DNA of 64,000 bases from Lachnoclostridium sp. An138 (GCF_002160765.1 NZ_NFLF01000010.1:1-64000); one strand, 5' to 3'. Shown: positions 46,534 through 53,909, numbered from the stretch's first letter. Program-made: numbers and translations. The notes: generated by a model not told the origin, from the letters alone.

Positions 46534-47385
46534 TTATATGTTTTCTCTTTCAAATTGATGGCCATGTAATAACATACTAAAATAAAAATTGGAATCAATC
46601 GCGTTTTGGGGATATCTTTCTAATATCTTTAATATCTCTGTATCCTCTTTAATATCTGTGCGCCAAGGAGTCCTTATTTCTTCAATAATTCCAAACATAT
46701 AACGAGTTACCCTTCGAAAATCTTCAAAACAAATTTCTGTATCATTTAAATTTCTTAATTTTCGTTTTACATCGCTTAGTGCAAATAGAAGCATTTCTTT
46801 ATTTATGCCTACCAAAGCATCCTCTCTAATTTCATCGAGCACATTATCTATATGCCCCTTTATATCCTCTATGGCATTCTGTAATATCCTGTCTGGCTTT
46901 ATAGTGCAATTTTGAAGTTTTATGTATTCTAACGTATCATCAAGACATTTTTCTGTATAAAAAGGCATATATCTTGGCAATTCATCCTCAACATATGGTA
47001 AAAATATTTTTTCAAAGCTTTCCATTGTATCTATATAGATCCAATGCTGTTTCTTTATTTTTTTCTTATATTCCGAAATATTATTATAGAAATTTATAAA
47101 TAAAGCCAACAAAACTGATGTGAAATAGGAGCTTTTCAATTCCCATATCACATCAACAAAAGTATGTCTGTTTCCTGCAGTATAATATAACAGTCCCAGT
47201 TTATAGACTACTATACTAAAAAGCAACCAGCATCCTGTTAGTAACAAATACAATGATATATTACCGGGTATAGTTATCAGCATCCGTCTTTTAACTCTTT
47301 TCATCGCTAAAATTAACTGTACTTTCCAAATTTTCAATGTATCTTTTATTCCCGCAGAATATCTGATTCCCTTATATAAGACCAT
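46534..47385 (-). CDS. Unrecognised AT-rich membrane protein at the prophage edge
   Basis: This 283-residue protein is encoded in DNA far more AT-rich than both neighbours. Two hydrophobic segments (about residues 38-65 and 88-104) are followed by a charged, helical cytosolic domain of about 180 residues with no motif I recognise. It has its own promoter and follows a terminator, so it can be expressed in the lysogen. Position, composition and autonomy are typical of prophage accessory (moron) genes, often exclusion or defence functions, but no function is shown by the sequence. AAAGGAG lies 9 nt before the ATG. Confidence 0.75.
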   Translation of the reverse strand: MVLYKGIRYSAGIKDTLKIWKVQLILAMKRVKRRMLITIPGNISLYLLLTGCWLLFSIVVYKLGLLYYTAGNRHTFVDVIWELKSSYFTSVLLALFINFYNNISEYKKKIKKQHWIYIDTMESFEKIFLPYVEDELPRYMPFYTEKCLDDTLEYIKLQNCTIKPDRILQNAIEDIKGHIDNVLDEIREDALVGINKEMLLFALSDVKRKLRNLNDTEICFEDFRRVTRYMFGIIEEIRTPWRTDIKEDTEILKILERYPQNAIDSNFYFSMLLHGHQFERENI

Positions 47386-47416
47386 ACATCAATTCTCCTT
47401 TGTAAACTATGAATTA

Positions 47417-47445
47417 ATTATACTATTTTAAAAATCAAGGTTCAA
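47417..47445 (-). promoter_or_regulatory. Promoter of the prophage-edge gene
   Basis: TTGAAC (47440-47445), a 17-nt spacer and TATAAT (47417-47422) on the minus strand, about 30 nt before the start codon. Confidence 0.75.
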
Positions 47446-47464
47446 TTTACTTCTACAGAAAGTA

Positions 47465-47496
47465 TAATAAAATAGCCCTCGGAATTCTCCGAGGGC
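47465..47496 (-). terminator. Terminator of the phage late operon
   Basis: GCCCTCGGA and TCCGAGGGC form a perfect 9-bp stem with a 4-nt loop, followed on the minus strand by TATTTTATT. It lies just after the amidase stop. Confidence 0.85.
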
Positions 47497-47506
47497 CACT
47501 CTTGTG

Positions 47507-48220
47507 TTATGCCTGCACGATGATGGCGTCATACCCGTCTGCCAGTAGCTTATCTCGCATGGCCTCTGCGTTGGCTCGGATACTGTAGGCGCCGACTTGG
47601 ACACGAGACAACGCAGCTTTATCCCCAGACGGAGTCTCCTCCCCCGGTACAGCGGATTCTGTTTCATCCGGCTCTTGCACACTCTGTCCTGTAATTCCGT
47701 GGACGATGGCGGCGGCCATATCCCGATAATTGTATAACTCAACATCATCCTTGTCGTCCACGAAACAGCACTCAACCAAAACAGCTGGTGCGACAGTATG
47801 TCGAAGAACATATAATGTCGTGCTGACCTTCACTCCACGGTCACGGAATCCAATAGAGGCAATGGCCTGACAGATCTTCTCCGCATACTCTTTCGCCTCG
47901 CTGGCCGCAGAATACACAAATGCCTCCACACCCGTAGATCTATCATTTCCGCTTGGGTCTTTCGCACCCGAATTGAAATGAATGGATACGTCCAAATCCG
48001 CTTTGTGCGCATTGCATTTTTCCACAATTTTTTTCAGAATATCCGTCTGACCGGTACCATTATCACAGGTGCAATCATAAACCGTATGCCCCAGTTCCCG
48101 GAGCTGGCTGATCACCTCATCTTTGACTCTTCTGTTTTCCGTACTCTCATTGATGATTCCTACGGCCCCACAGGCCACTTTCCCTGCTGGATTGTGTCCG
48201 GCATGTACATTGATAATCAT
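47507..48220 (-). CDS. N-acetylmuramoyl-L-alanine amidase with SPOR-like domain (endolysin)
   Basis: This is the phage lysis enzyme, 237 residues. Residues 1-170 are an Amidase_3 domain with zinc ligands His (NVHAGHNP), Glu (NEST) and His (SIHFNSGA), and the catalytic Glu in VLVECCFVDDKDD. Residues about 195-237 are a SPOR domain (SRVQVGAYSIRANAEAMRDKLLADGYDA) that binds denuded peptidoglycan. It is the last gene of the late operon. Confidence 0.93.
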   Translation of the reverse strand: MIINVHAGHNPAGKVACGAVGIINESTENRRVKDEVISQLRELGHTVYDCTCDNGTGQTDILKKIVEKCNAHKADLDVSIHFNSGAKDPSGNDRSTGVEAFVYSAASEAKEYAEKICQAIASIGFRDRGVKVSTTLYVLRHTVAPAVLVECCFVDDKDDVELYNYRDMAAAIVHGITGQSVQEPDETESAVPGEETPSGDKAALSRVQVGAYSIRANAEAMRDKLLADGYDAIIVQA

Positions 48221-48241
48221 ATTCCCTTTATCCTCCTTACA

Positions 48242-48736
48242 TTATTCTACAAATACCCAATCATCCGCCAGCATGTCGGCCTGGGAAGCGAGCCAGCCCA
48301 GCTGCACTCCAGAGGTCCCCACAAAAGCAATGGCCCTGTTACCAATAGCATCATGGTTCGGATTCTGAATGACACCATCCGGAAGTGCATAGCTGATATT
48401 AGATGCCATCTCGATATACTGATGCTTACCATTCCATCCCTGACGCGCTACCCTCATGCCGCGCTTCAGATACTTAATAGCTTCAGAAAACCCGAACTGT
48501 GCTGTTCCTCCAAGGCTCGGGCAGTTTTCTCCATCCGCCGGAATCCATTCATCAGACTGTACGTTCAGAAGCGTATACTCTACGCGCTGTGTCTCCCGGA
48601 TATCCAGCCTCTGGTTCTCTTTCGTGTACATAATGATGGTCTCCGCATCACTATCCCAGCACCAATACCCGCCCCATGACGGGAGCTTCATCGGGATTCC
48701 CTGCTTCATCATTTTCAATGCCTGTGCAAATTTCAT
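48242..48736 (-). CDS. Tandem DUF2829 (Tad2-like) protein, candidate anti-defence factor
   Basis: This 164-residue protein consists of two similar domains. Residues 1-70 (FAQALKMMKQGIPMKLPSWGG...EWIPAD) and 80-164 (FSEAIKYLKRGMRVARQGWNG...MLADDWVFVE) both follow the DUF2829 plan: a helix, a basic strand with Trp-Asn-Gly or equivalent, and a closing DW. DUF2829 includes Tad2, a phage sponge for the cyclic ADP-ribose signal of Thoeris immunity. Many family members are untested, so the anti-Thoeris role is inference. It lies between holin and amidase. Confidence 0.8.
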   Translation of the reverse strand: MKFAQALKMMKQGIPMKLPSWGGYWCWDSDAETIIMYTKENQRLDIRETQRVEYTLLNVQSDEWIPADGENCPSLGGTAQFGFSEAIKYLKRGMRVARQGWNGKHQYIEMASNISYALPDGVIQNPNHDAIGNRAIAFVGTSGVQLGWLASQADMLADDWVFVE

Positions 48737-48771
48737 ACTTTCCTTCCTTTCTCCGGTTCTTGCGCCGGCGC

Positions 48772-48793
48772 AAAAGGGGCGGAAAACCGCCCC
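48772..48793 (-). terminator. Weak terminator after the holin
   Basis: GGGGCGG/CCGCCCC forms a 7-bp stem with a 4-nt loop and is followed by TTTT on the minus strand. It may reduce transcription into the DUF2829 and amidase genes. Confidence 0.45.
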
Positions 48794-48795
48794 AG

Positions 48796-49011
48796 CTACT
48801 CAGTTTCTGTTTCTTCCTTGACCTCCGGCAAGCCGGCCACACTGGTCAGCACCGACAAAACGCCAGACAGTACCGATGCAGACAACACTACAGGCCAGTC
48901 TACCTGACTCATAACCGCTGTGGTTCCAATCGTGGCCACCGCCGTCTGCGCCATGGTCTTCACTGCACGAACTCCTGCTGCCTTCAGCCACTTCTTCGTC
49001 TTTCCACTCAT
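48796..49011 (-). CDS. Phage holin, r1t-like
   Basis: This 71-residue protein has a basic amphipathic start (KTKKWLKAAGVRAVKTMAQTAVATIG), a hydrophobic VDWPVVLSASVLSGVLSVLTSVAGLP segment and an acidic tail. This is the pattern of r1t-type holins, which form pores that release the amidase. It overlaps the upstream gene by 4 bp. Confidence 0.85.
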   Translation of the reverse strand: MSGKTKKWLKAAGVRAVKTMAQTAVATIGTTAVMSQVDWPVVLSASVLSGVLSVLTSVAGLPEVKEETETE

Positions 49012-49253
49012 TTTTCATCCTTCCTTTCCAAATCTTCTATTCTGTGGTTTGCTACTTTGATTTTTTCTTCATGAACCTCCATCCGTTCTTCCAGATGATA
49101 GGTCCGCTCTACCAGATTGTTATGTGCCTGTACCTTTTTCTCAAGCTCCTGCAGCCGGTACGCGATAAGGGCGGAGCTCTTCCGCTGCGCAAAAAAGCTG
49201 CCTCCCAGCGTTCCGCATAGAGACAGCAGTGCGACGATAATTGATTCAACCAC
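49008..49253 (-). CDS. XhlA-like haemolysin/lysis accessory protein
   Basis: I start this 81-residue protein at GTG (VVESIIVALLSLCG), with TAGGAG 6 nt upstream. One N-terminal membrane segment is followed by a heptad-patterned coiled coil (LQELEKKVQAHNNLVERTYHLEERM...RIEDLERKDEK). The coiled-coil pattern matches XhlA-type proteins, although in XhlA the membrane segment is usually C-terminal. It overlaps the holin start. Confidence 0.7.
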   Translation of the reverse strand: MVESIIVALLSLCGTLGGSFFAQRKSSALIAYRLQELEKKVQAHNNLVERTYHLEERMEVHEEKIKVANHRIEDLERKDEK

Positions 49254-49260
49254 TCTGCTC

Positions 49261-49695
49261 CTACCCCTCCTCTGAATGCCGCCACAGGCAGTAACGGGGC
49301 CTATCTTCATCAAACATCCAGTACCGCAGCCAATCATCTAATATAATCGCAATTAAAGATACTGGTACCCATAATAATATGTACGGAACGCAAATCTGTC
49401 CCAGCAGATTCAACGGCATGTCGCTGTAATCCCAGACATTCCACCCCAGCCACAGATTGACGATGCAGCCTGTCAGAAATTCCAGTCCTGTGATGATAAC
49501 GGTGCCGATGAGTGCCTGCTTCCATAACGGCATACACCAGGGTATCAATTCATTGATAATCCCGATGAGTGCGAAGCATAGGCCGCCCAGAACGAACATG
49601 GTCCAGTGGCTGTGCCCCCGCCAGACCAGCTCCAGAATAATGTACAGCAGACCACCAGTAACGGCCAAAAACAATTCTTTAAGATACTGCCTCAT
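49261..49695 (-). CDS. Putative ABC-transporter type IV (CmpB-like) membrane protein
   Basis: This 144-residue protein has four membrane helices. The block GHSHWTMFVLGGLCFALIG...WKQALIGTVIITGLEFLTGCIVN...WNVWDYSDMPLNLLGQIC matches the CmpB-like putative ABC-transporter type IV family. Such proteins recur in the lysis regions of Clostridial prophages without a known job. Its start overlaps the end of the upstream gene by 17 bp. Confidence 0.75.
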   Translation of the reverse strand: MRQYLKELFLAVTGGLLYIILELVWRGHSHWTMFVLGGLCFALIGIINELIPWCMPLWKQALIGTVIITGLEFLTGCIVNLWLGWNVWDYSDMPLNLLGQICVPYILLWVPVSLIAIILDDWLRYWMFDEDRPRYCLWRHSEEG

Positions 49696-50416
49696 CCTCT
49701 ACCTCCCCGACATTTCCCATAATTGCATTCAGATAATCCTTCAGAACCTGACTCTGGTATTCTTCTGGAATATCAGCCCCATAGAATATTGTATTCAGCT
49801 CTTCCGTTGTAGTTGCTCCTGCAATCCACATATTCAGGCTATTGCAGTATGTAGTGTGATAAGAAACGTGCTGCATTGCCGCCGTAATAATAGCCTGCAT
49901 TTCCTCCGCAGTATAATATCTGCAGGGATGGCCGTCCTGATGATATTCCAGCCTTTCTGCGCCGGATATCAGCTGCGCCTGCTTGCCAAACAGATTGATC
50001 TGGTCCTCTTCTTTCAGGCTGAAATGCTCAACGGTGTTATCCGGAAGAACTACATCTACACCGGCATGAATAATCTGCCTGCAGGCTTCACCTACTTCCT
50101 GAAGCTTCTGCGCCCTTACCTCTTCTAACGCAGGCGGCTCCGGTTCCGGCTCTGGATCGGCCGCTTCAGGTGGCGCCGGCGGAACATATACGCTTCCATC
50201 ATTTGATAGGATAATGCTTCCGTCCTCCATTTCCCGGTAGATAGTCGTATATCCAGTATAATCTCCATACACAGTACCTTTTTCGGTCAGAACTTCGAAG
50301 CCCGTTGTCACCTCTACACCGTCTGGAATCGGGAAATGCAACTGCACCAGTCCTTCTGCCGGAACAGTAACCTTCATTTGGCAAGTGGTGTCACTCCCCT
50401 GAAACCTCACATTCAT
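49679..50416 (-). CDS. Phage protein of the tail-to-lysis interval, DUF4376-like
   Basis: I start this 245-residue protein at MNVRFQGSD with AAAGGAG upstream. Residues 1-85 are a beta-rich domain, 86-108 a Pro/Glu linker, and 109-200 a helical domain (EVRAQKLQEVGEACRQIIHAGVDVVLPDNTVEHFSLKEED) resembling DUF4376. Similar proteins sit after the tail fibre in many siphophages, perhaps as fibre assembly helpers. It directly follows the invertible region, so its transcription must pass through it. Confidence 0.65.
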   Translation of the reverse strand: MNVRFQGSDTTCQMKVTVPAEGLVQLHFPIPDGVEVTTGFEVLTEKGTVYGDYTGYTTIYREMEDGSIILSNDGSVYVPPAPPEAADPEPEPEPPALEEVRAQKLQEVGEACRQIIHAGVDVVLPDNTVEHFSLKEEDQINLFGKQAQLISGAERLEYHQDGHPCRYYTAEEMQAIITAAMQHVSYHTTYCNSLNMWIAGATTTEELNTIFYGADIPEEYQSQVLKDYLNAIMGNVGEVEDEAVS

Positions 50417-50498
50417 TTTCTTTCTTCTCCTTTCCAATGGCAAAAAGCCATTTTTAAAGGTCTTCTCTCCAGAAGGCATTTAAAAACAGCTTTTTTAA

Positions 50499-50515
50499 TC
50501 ACAAAATTCTAAGAT
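50499..50515 (+). repeat. Recombination site A (17 bp)
   Basis: TCACAAAATTCTAAGAT, identical in all four copies (50499, 51270, 52433 and 53234), here in plus orientation at the start of cassette A. Read in frame it encodes SQNSK. A TAA lies in frame immediately before it. Confidence 0.9.
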
Positions 50516-50885
50516 TGATAGCATCTGGTCGAAAATATACCCTGTGGGAAGTATTTATATATCCACCAGTCCTACTAATCCGAGTACATTATTTGGTGGC
50601 TCCTGGTCTCAAATTACGGGCAGATTTTTGCTTGCTGCTGGTAGCGGATACAGTGCGGGCTCTACAGGAGGAGAGGCTACACATGTGCTGACACAGAATG
50701 AAATGCCAAATCACGCACATAGTTGGTGGATGTACAATTTTACACAGGTAGGTGGTACAGGTGGTGGAGCTGGGGTTCTGGCTGGTGGAACAACTTCACA
50801 AACGACGGGCAGCTCAGGTGGCGGAGCAGCTCATAATAACATGCCACCTTACTATGTCGTATACATGTGGCATCGTACTGCTTAA
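50499..50885 (+). CDS. Silent tail-collar cassette A (no start)
   Basis: This is an open frame of 128 residues beginning SQNSKIDSIWSKIYPVGSIY, followed by TLFGGSW-type tail-collar sequence (NPSTLFGGSWSQITGRFLLAAGSGYSAGS). A cassette-specific middle (HSWWMYNFTQVGGTGGGAGV) precedes the conserved end NNMPPYYVVYMWHRTA. It has no ribosome site and is preceded in frame by TAA, so it is silent. It points away from the late operon and meets cassette B tail to tail, the stops sharing CTTAAG. Confidence 0.85.
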   Translation, partial: SQNSKIDSIWSKIYPVGSIYISTSPTNPSTLFGGSWSQITGRFLLAAGSGYSAGSTGGEATHVLTQNEMPNHAHSWWMYNFTQVGGTGGGAGVLAGGTTSQTTGSSGGGAAHNNMPPYYVVYMWHRTA

Positions 50886-51286
50886 GTAGTTCTTCTCCAT
50901 ACATAGACCACGAGATATGGAGGCATATTATTGTGAGCTGCTGAGCTTCCTGCCGCATTGGTTGTCCTGGATCTTGCGGATTCTGTTACAATCAACGTAT
51001 TGTTTCCGGCGTATCCATAAGCTCCGCCGCCCTGTGCTTCGGTGGGATACGAATCAACATAAGAATGTGAATGCGATGCTATTTCTGCTAACGTCAGTTT
51101 ATGTGTAGCTTCACCACCTGTCGCTCCTGCAGAATATCCTCCCCCGGCCGCAAGAAGAAATCTTCCTGTTATCTGAGTCCAGGAGCCGCCGAAAAGCGTT
51201 CCGGGATTTGTAGAGTTTGCAGACATATAAATGCTTCCCACAGGATAAATTTTCGACCAGATGCTATCAATCTTAGAATTTTGTGA
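50882..51286 (-). CDS. Silent tail-collar cassette B (no start)
   Basis: This is an open frame of 134 residues on the minus strand, from site B to the TAA at 50882-50884. It begins SQNSKIDSIWSKIYPVGSIYMS, keeps TLFGGSWTQITGRFLLAAGGGYSAGATGG, and has a distinct middle (SHSYVDSYPTEAQGGGAYGY). It ends AAHNNMPPYLVVYVWRRTT. No start codon or ribosome site joins it to the operon. It is convergent with cassette A. Confidence 0.85.
   Translation of the reverse strand, partial: SQNSKIDSIWSKIYPVGSIYMSANSTNPGTLFGGSWTQITGRFLLAAGGGYSAGATGGEATHKLTLAEIASHSHSYVDSYPTEAQGGGAYGYAGNNTLIVTESARSRTTNAAGSSAAHNNMPPYLVVYVWRRTT
51270..51286 (-). repeat. Recombination site B (17 bp)
   Basis: This is the same 17-bp sequence in minus orientation. 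Its upstream edge supplies the TTGTGA -35 element of the recombinase promoter on the plus strand. Confidence 0.9.
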
Positions 51287-51310
51287 CCGTCTTACTCTAT
51301 CTGATATACT
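51281..51310 (+). promoter_or_regulatory. Recombinase promoter overlapping site B
   Basis: TTGTGA (51281-51286), an 18-nt spacer and TATACT (51305-51310). The -35 box is the last six bases of recombination site B, so a recombinase bound there would compete with RNA polymerase. Confidence 0.65.
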
Positions 51311-51341
51311 TTTGATACATAACTACGAAGGAGGCCCATGT

Positions 51342-52340
51342 ATGAAAGAGCAACTCATCAATAGTATTCTGCAATTTCTCTCTGGAAAACTTCCGGACGA
51401 GGATATCACAGAACTCCGACTACAGCTTTACTACCAGCTGGCAGACTACCAAATTAGCAAAAAATGCACAGATTTGACCGTCATGCCCGAAAAAACCTAT
51501 ATGGACTACCTGTATATGTATCTTGCTGCCCTGCGCATGGCAGGACGCTCTGAGAAAACTCTGGAGCATTACCGCCTGCAGCTGAGCCTGATGCTTCATG
51601 CAATCCAGAAACCTGTTCAGGACATCACCACTGACGATCTGTTCACCTATCTGGCCATTTACAAGAATCAGCGCCATGTTGGAAACAGGTATCTGGATGG
51701 AAAACGTGTCATTTTCAATGGTTTCTTTAGCTGGATGCAAAAGAAAAAGCATATCGTCTACAATCCTGCTGCCGCCCTGGACCGTATCAAGTATGAAAAG
51801 CGTATCAAACAGCCCTTATCCGATGAAGAACGTGAAGTCCTACGCTGTGCTTGTGAAAAAGAACGTGACCTGGCTCTCATTGAGACCCTGTACTCCACGG
51901 GAATGCGCGTCGGAGAGCTCGTCCGCTTGAATCGTCAGGACATCAACTTTTCATCTATGGATTGTATTGTTTTTGGAAAAGGTGCTAAAGAAAGGACCGT
52001 ATATCTTAACGGTTCCTCCTGTCATCATTTAAAAACTTATCTGCTTTCTCGCGTAGATAATAATCCAGCTCTTTTCGTGTCTGGAAAATCGCCTCACCAA
52101 CGGCTCACAGAGCACGGAGTCTGGCAACTCCTCAAGCGTCTGGGACAGCGCGCCGGTGTCTCAGACATATACCCCCATCGCTACCGGCACACAACTATAA
52201 CAAATGCCATCAACAGAGGGATGCCTGTTCAGGAGGCCCAAATTATTGCCGGCCATGAAGATATCAATACTACTATGATATACTGCACCGTTTCCTCTGA
52301 TAACGTCCGAGCATCGCACAAAAAATATCTTTCTGCATAA
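51342..52340 (+). CDS. Tyrosine recombinase (XerC/D-like) of the tail-fibre shufflon
   Basis: This 332-residue site-specific recombinase has a core-binding SAM-like domain at residues about 52-140 and a catalytic domain at about 155-325. The catalytic set is complete: R189 (TGMRVGEL), K213, H279-x-x-R282 (PHRYRHTT), H305 (GHEDINT) and nucleophile Y314 (TMIYCTV). The ATG at 51342 has AAGGAGG 7 nt upstream. The gene lies between two cassette pairs with four identical sites around it and runs against the late operon. It should invert the segments rather than integrate the phage, since it is far from either phage end. Confidence 0.92.
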   Translation: MKEQLINSILQFLSGKLPDEDITELRLQLYYQLADYQISKKCTDLTVMPEKTYMDYLYMYLAALRMAGRSEKTLEHYRLQLSLMLHAIQKPVQDITTDDLFTYLAIYKNQRHVGNRYLDGKRVIFNGFFSWMQKKKHIVYNPAAALDRIKYEKRIKQPLSDEEREVLRCACEKERDLALIETLYSTGMRVGELVRLNRQDINFSSMDCIVFGKGAKERTVYLNGSSCHHLKTYLLSRVDNNPALFVSGKSPHQRLTEHGVWQLLKRLGQRAGVSDIYPHRYRHTTITNAINRGMPVQEAQIIAGHEDINTTMIYCTVSSDNVRASHKKYLSA

Positions 52341-52358
52341 GCTTTTGAAAATGAATCA

Positions 52359-52378
52359 CTCCCGGCACTCTCCGGGAG
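52359..52378 (+). terminator. Hairpin after the recombinase gene
   Basis: CTCCCGG/CCGGGAG, a 7-bp stem with a 6-nt loop followed by CTCTTGTT, 18 bp after the stop. The T run is weak. Confidence 0.5.
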
Positions 52379-52432
52379 CTCTTGTTATGCCATCATTATT
52401 CGTTCTGTTCTCCTGTCTTCATCCCATCACAA

Positions 52433-52449
52433 TCACAAAATTCTAAGAT
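52433..52449 (+). repeat. Recombination site C (17 bp)
   Basis: This is the 17-bp site in plus orientation at the head of cassette C. It lies inverted relative to site D of the expressed fibre, 800 bp away. Confidence 0.9.
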
Positions 52450-52819
52450 TGATAGTATATGGTCGAAAATATACCCCGTGGGAAGCATTTATATGTCCAC
52501 CAGTTCTACCAATCCTGGAACGCTTTTTGGCGGTTCCTGGACTCAGATAACGGGAAGATTTTTATTAGCTGCTGGCGGTGGATACAGTGCCGGTTCTACT
52601 GGTGGTGAAGCTACACATAAACTGACTGTATCAGAGATGCCCGCTCATGCTCATGGAATTGATTATATGGGAGCGTACAGTGGCAGCTCGGGTGCATGGG
52701 GCGGATTTGTTGCTGCAAGCGGGACAGGTATTGTAAACACTAAAAGCACAGGTGGCGGAGCAGCTCACAATAACATGCCGCCTTATTATGTCGTATACAT
52801 GTGGCGCCGCACCGCTTAA
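52433..52819 (+). CDS. Silent tail-collar cassette C (no proper start)
   Basis: The open frame reads SQNSKIDSIWSKIYPVGSIYMS and TLFGGSWTQITGRFLLAAGGGYSAGS. A distinct middle (MPAHAHGIDYMGAYSGSSGAWGG) and the end NNMPPYYVVYMWRRTA follow. The frame stays open back to a TTG at 52382, but no ribosome site fits well, so I treat it as silent. It is convergent with the expressed cassette D and shares the CTTAAG stop junction. Inversion between sites C and D would place it in the expressed position. Confidence 0.85.
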   Translation, partial: SQNSKIDSIWSKIYPVGSIYMSTSSTNPGTLFGGSWTQITGRFLLAAGGGYSAGSTGGEATHKLTVSEMPAHAHGIDYMGAYSGSSGAWGGFVAASGTGIVNTKSTGGGAAHNNMPPYYVVYMWRRTA

Positions 52820-53511
52820 GCAGTCCGTTTCCATGCGTACACAACCAAATAAGGAGGCATAGTATTAACTTGATGCGTATGCGCCATTGTATGATTATGG
52901 GCCTGTCCGCCGCCTGTATATGTGGTATAGGCATAAATCGAACCATTACGCTGACGTGACCCATCGATTTGAAAATAATTTCCTGAGCCTTCATCTCTGA
53001 CAATAGCGCCATGATTATGCGACGGCATTTGATTTACGGTAATTGCAGTGCCTCCTGTATTGGCTGCACTGCTTCCCCCACTTGTGACCGATGCAGCACC
53101 GCCAGTGGCGCCCGCGGAATATCCACTGCCTGCAGTTAAAAGGAATCTGCCTTGAATCTGCTCCCAGGTTCCACCAAAGAGCGTTCCAGGATTTGTGGCG
53201 TTAACAGATAAATAAATGCTGCCCACGGGCCATATCTTAGAATTTTGTGATTTCAGCGCATCGCCTGTCGCCTTCGCATCGGCGGCAAAGCCGGCCTGCG
53301 TAGTCACCATGGGATCTACCACATCGGAGGAATCAAACTTTTTTTCCACCTCCGTATTAGTGTCATTGATATCCTTCGCCCCAAAGGAATCTCCTTCCTG
53401 GGTATATTCCGTTACGTCTTCGAAACTGACTGTTCCATCCTCATTCTGTATCATCTGATACTTTCTGTTTCCTTGGAACATCGCATCCTTGTAATCTGTC
53501 TTCAAGCTCAT
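52816..53511 (-). CDS. Tail fibre with expressed, switchable collar domain (cassette D)
   Basis: This 231-residue fibre protein has a constant part at residues 1-87 (YKDAMFQGNRKYQMIQNEDG...KATGDALK). It joins at SQNSKIWPVGSIY, encoded by site D, to a phage tail-collar domain (TLFGGTWEQIQGRFLLTAGSGYSAGATGG) with a His-rich end (QAHNHTMAHTHQVNTMPPYLVVYAWKRTA). Such C-termini usually bind the host receptor. Cassette D is shorter at the junction than A-C, lacking about seven residues. Its ATG overlaps the upstream gene by one base. Confidence 0.88.
   Translation of the reverse strand: MSLKTDYKDAMFQGNRKYQMIQNEDGTVSFEDVTEYTQEGDSFGAKDINDTNTEVEKKFDSSDVVDPMVTTQAGFAADAKATGDALKSQNSKIWPVGSIYLSVNATNPGTLFGGTWEQIQGRFLLTAGSGYSAGATGGAASVTSGGSSAANTGGTAITVNQMPSHNHGAIVRDEGSGNYFQIDGSRQRNGSIYAYTTYTGGGQAHNHTMAHTHQVNTMPPYLVVYAWKRTA
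53234..53250 (-). repeat. Recombination site D (17 bp), expression site
   Basis: This is the 17-bp site in minus orientation inside the fibre gene, at codons for SQNSK. It divides the constant N-terminus from the exchangeable C-terminus. Confidence 0.9.
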
Positions 53512-53909
53512 CAGAAAATCCCTCCATTCAGTATAAATGCCAGTGTTTTTCGTCCTTTTACAGCTCCCATAACATTCTCATAAATAAGCAGACAGGCGCT
53601 TTCTATTCGATTCAGCTCCTGCCAGTCGATAAAAGGCGTATTATCTGCAAACGTCTTCTTCTCTCCCACTACAAATGGGAAAATACCTTCGCACAAATTC
53701 TCAATATTCTCTTCAAACAAATTGATCTCATCTGCGTAGAAACTGTAATCCTGGTAGGTCTTATCTGCTCCCATGGCAGAAAAATCGAAATCCGGCCACA
53801 CGGCAAGCGCCTGCGTCCGGATCTCATTCAAATTGCCTTTTATACGGTTATAATCCTCTATGTTAAAGAAGTCACTGGCCTGCCAGTCTGTTTTTGGCTT
53901 CTGCCACAT
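53511..53909 (-). CDS. Phage tail/baseplate accessory protein
   Basis: This 132-residue protein starts MWQKPKTDWQASDFFNIEDYNRIKGNLNEIR. Proteins of this opening are common just before the fibre gene in Clostridial siphophages and are probably baseplate or fibre-attachment components. No catalytic motif is present. It overlaps the preceding gene by 38 bp and the fibre gene by one. Confidence 0.6.
   Translation of the reverse strand: MWQKPKTDWQASDFFNIEDYNRIKGNLNEIRTQALAVWPDFDFSAMGADKTYQDYSFYADEINLFEENIENLCEGIFPFVVGEKKTFADNTPFIDWQELNRIESACLLIYENVMGAVKGRKTLAFILNGGIF

Noticed and set aside
51342-52340. The tyrosine recombinase as the prophage integrase
   Set aside because: It lies in the middle of the late genes, flanked by fibre cassettes and matching sites, far from the phage end, so a dedicated inversion role is more likely.
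50499-53511. A diversity-generating retroelement acting on the fibre gene
   Set aside because: No reverse transcriptase or adenine-mutated template repeat is present; variation is by whole cassettes with inverted sites and a recombinase.
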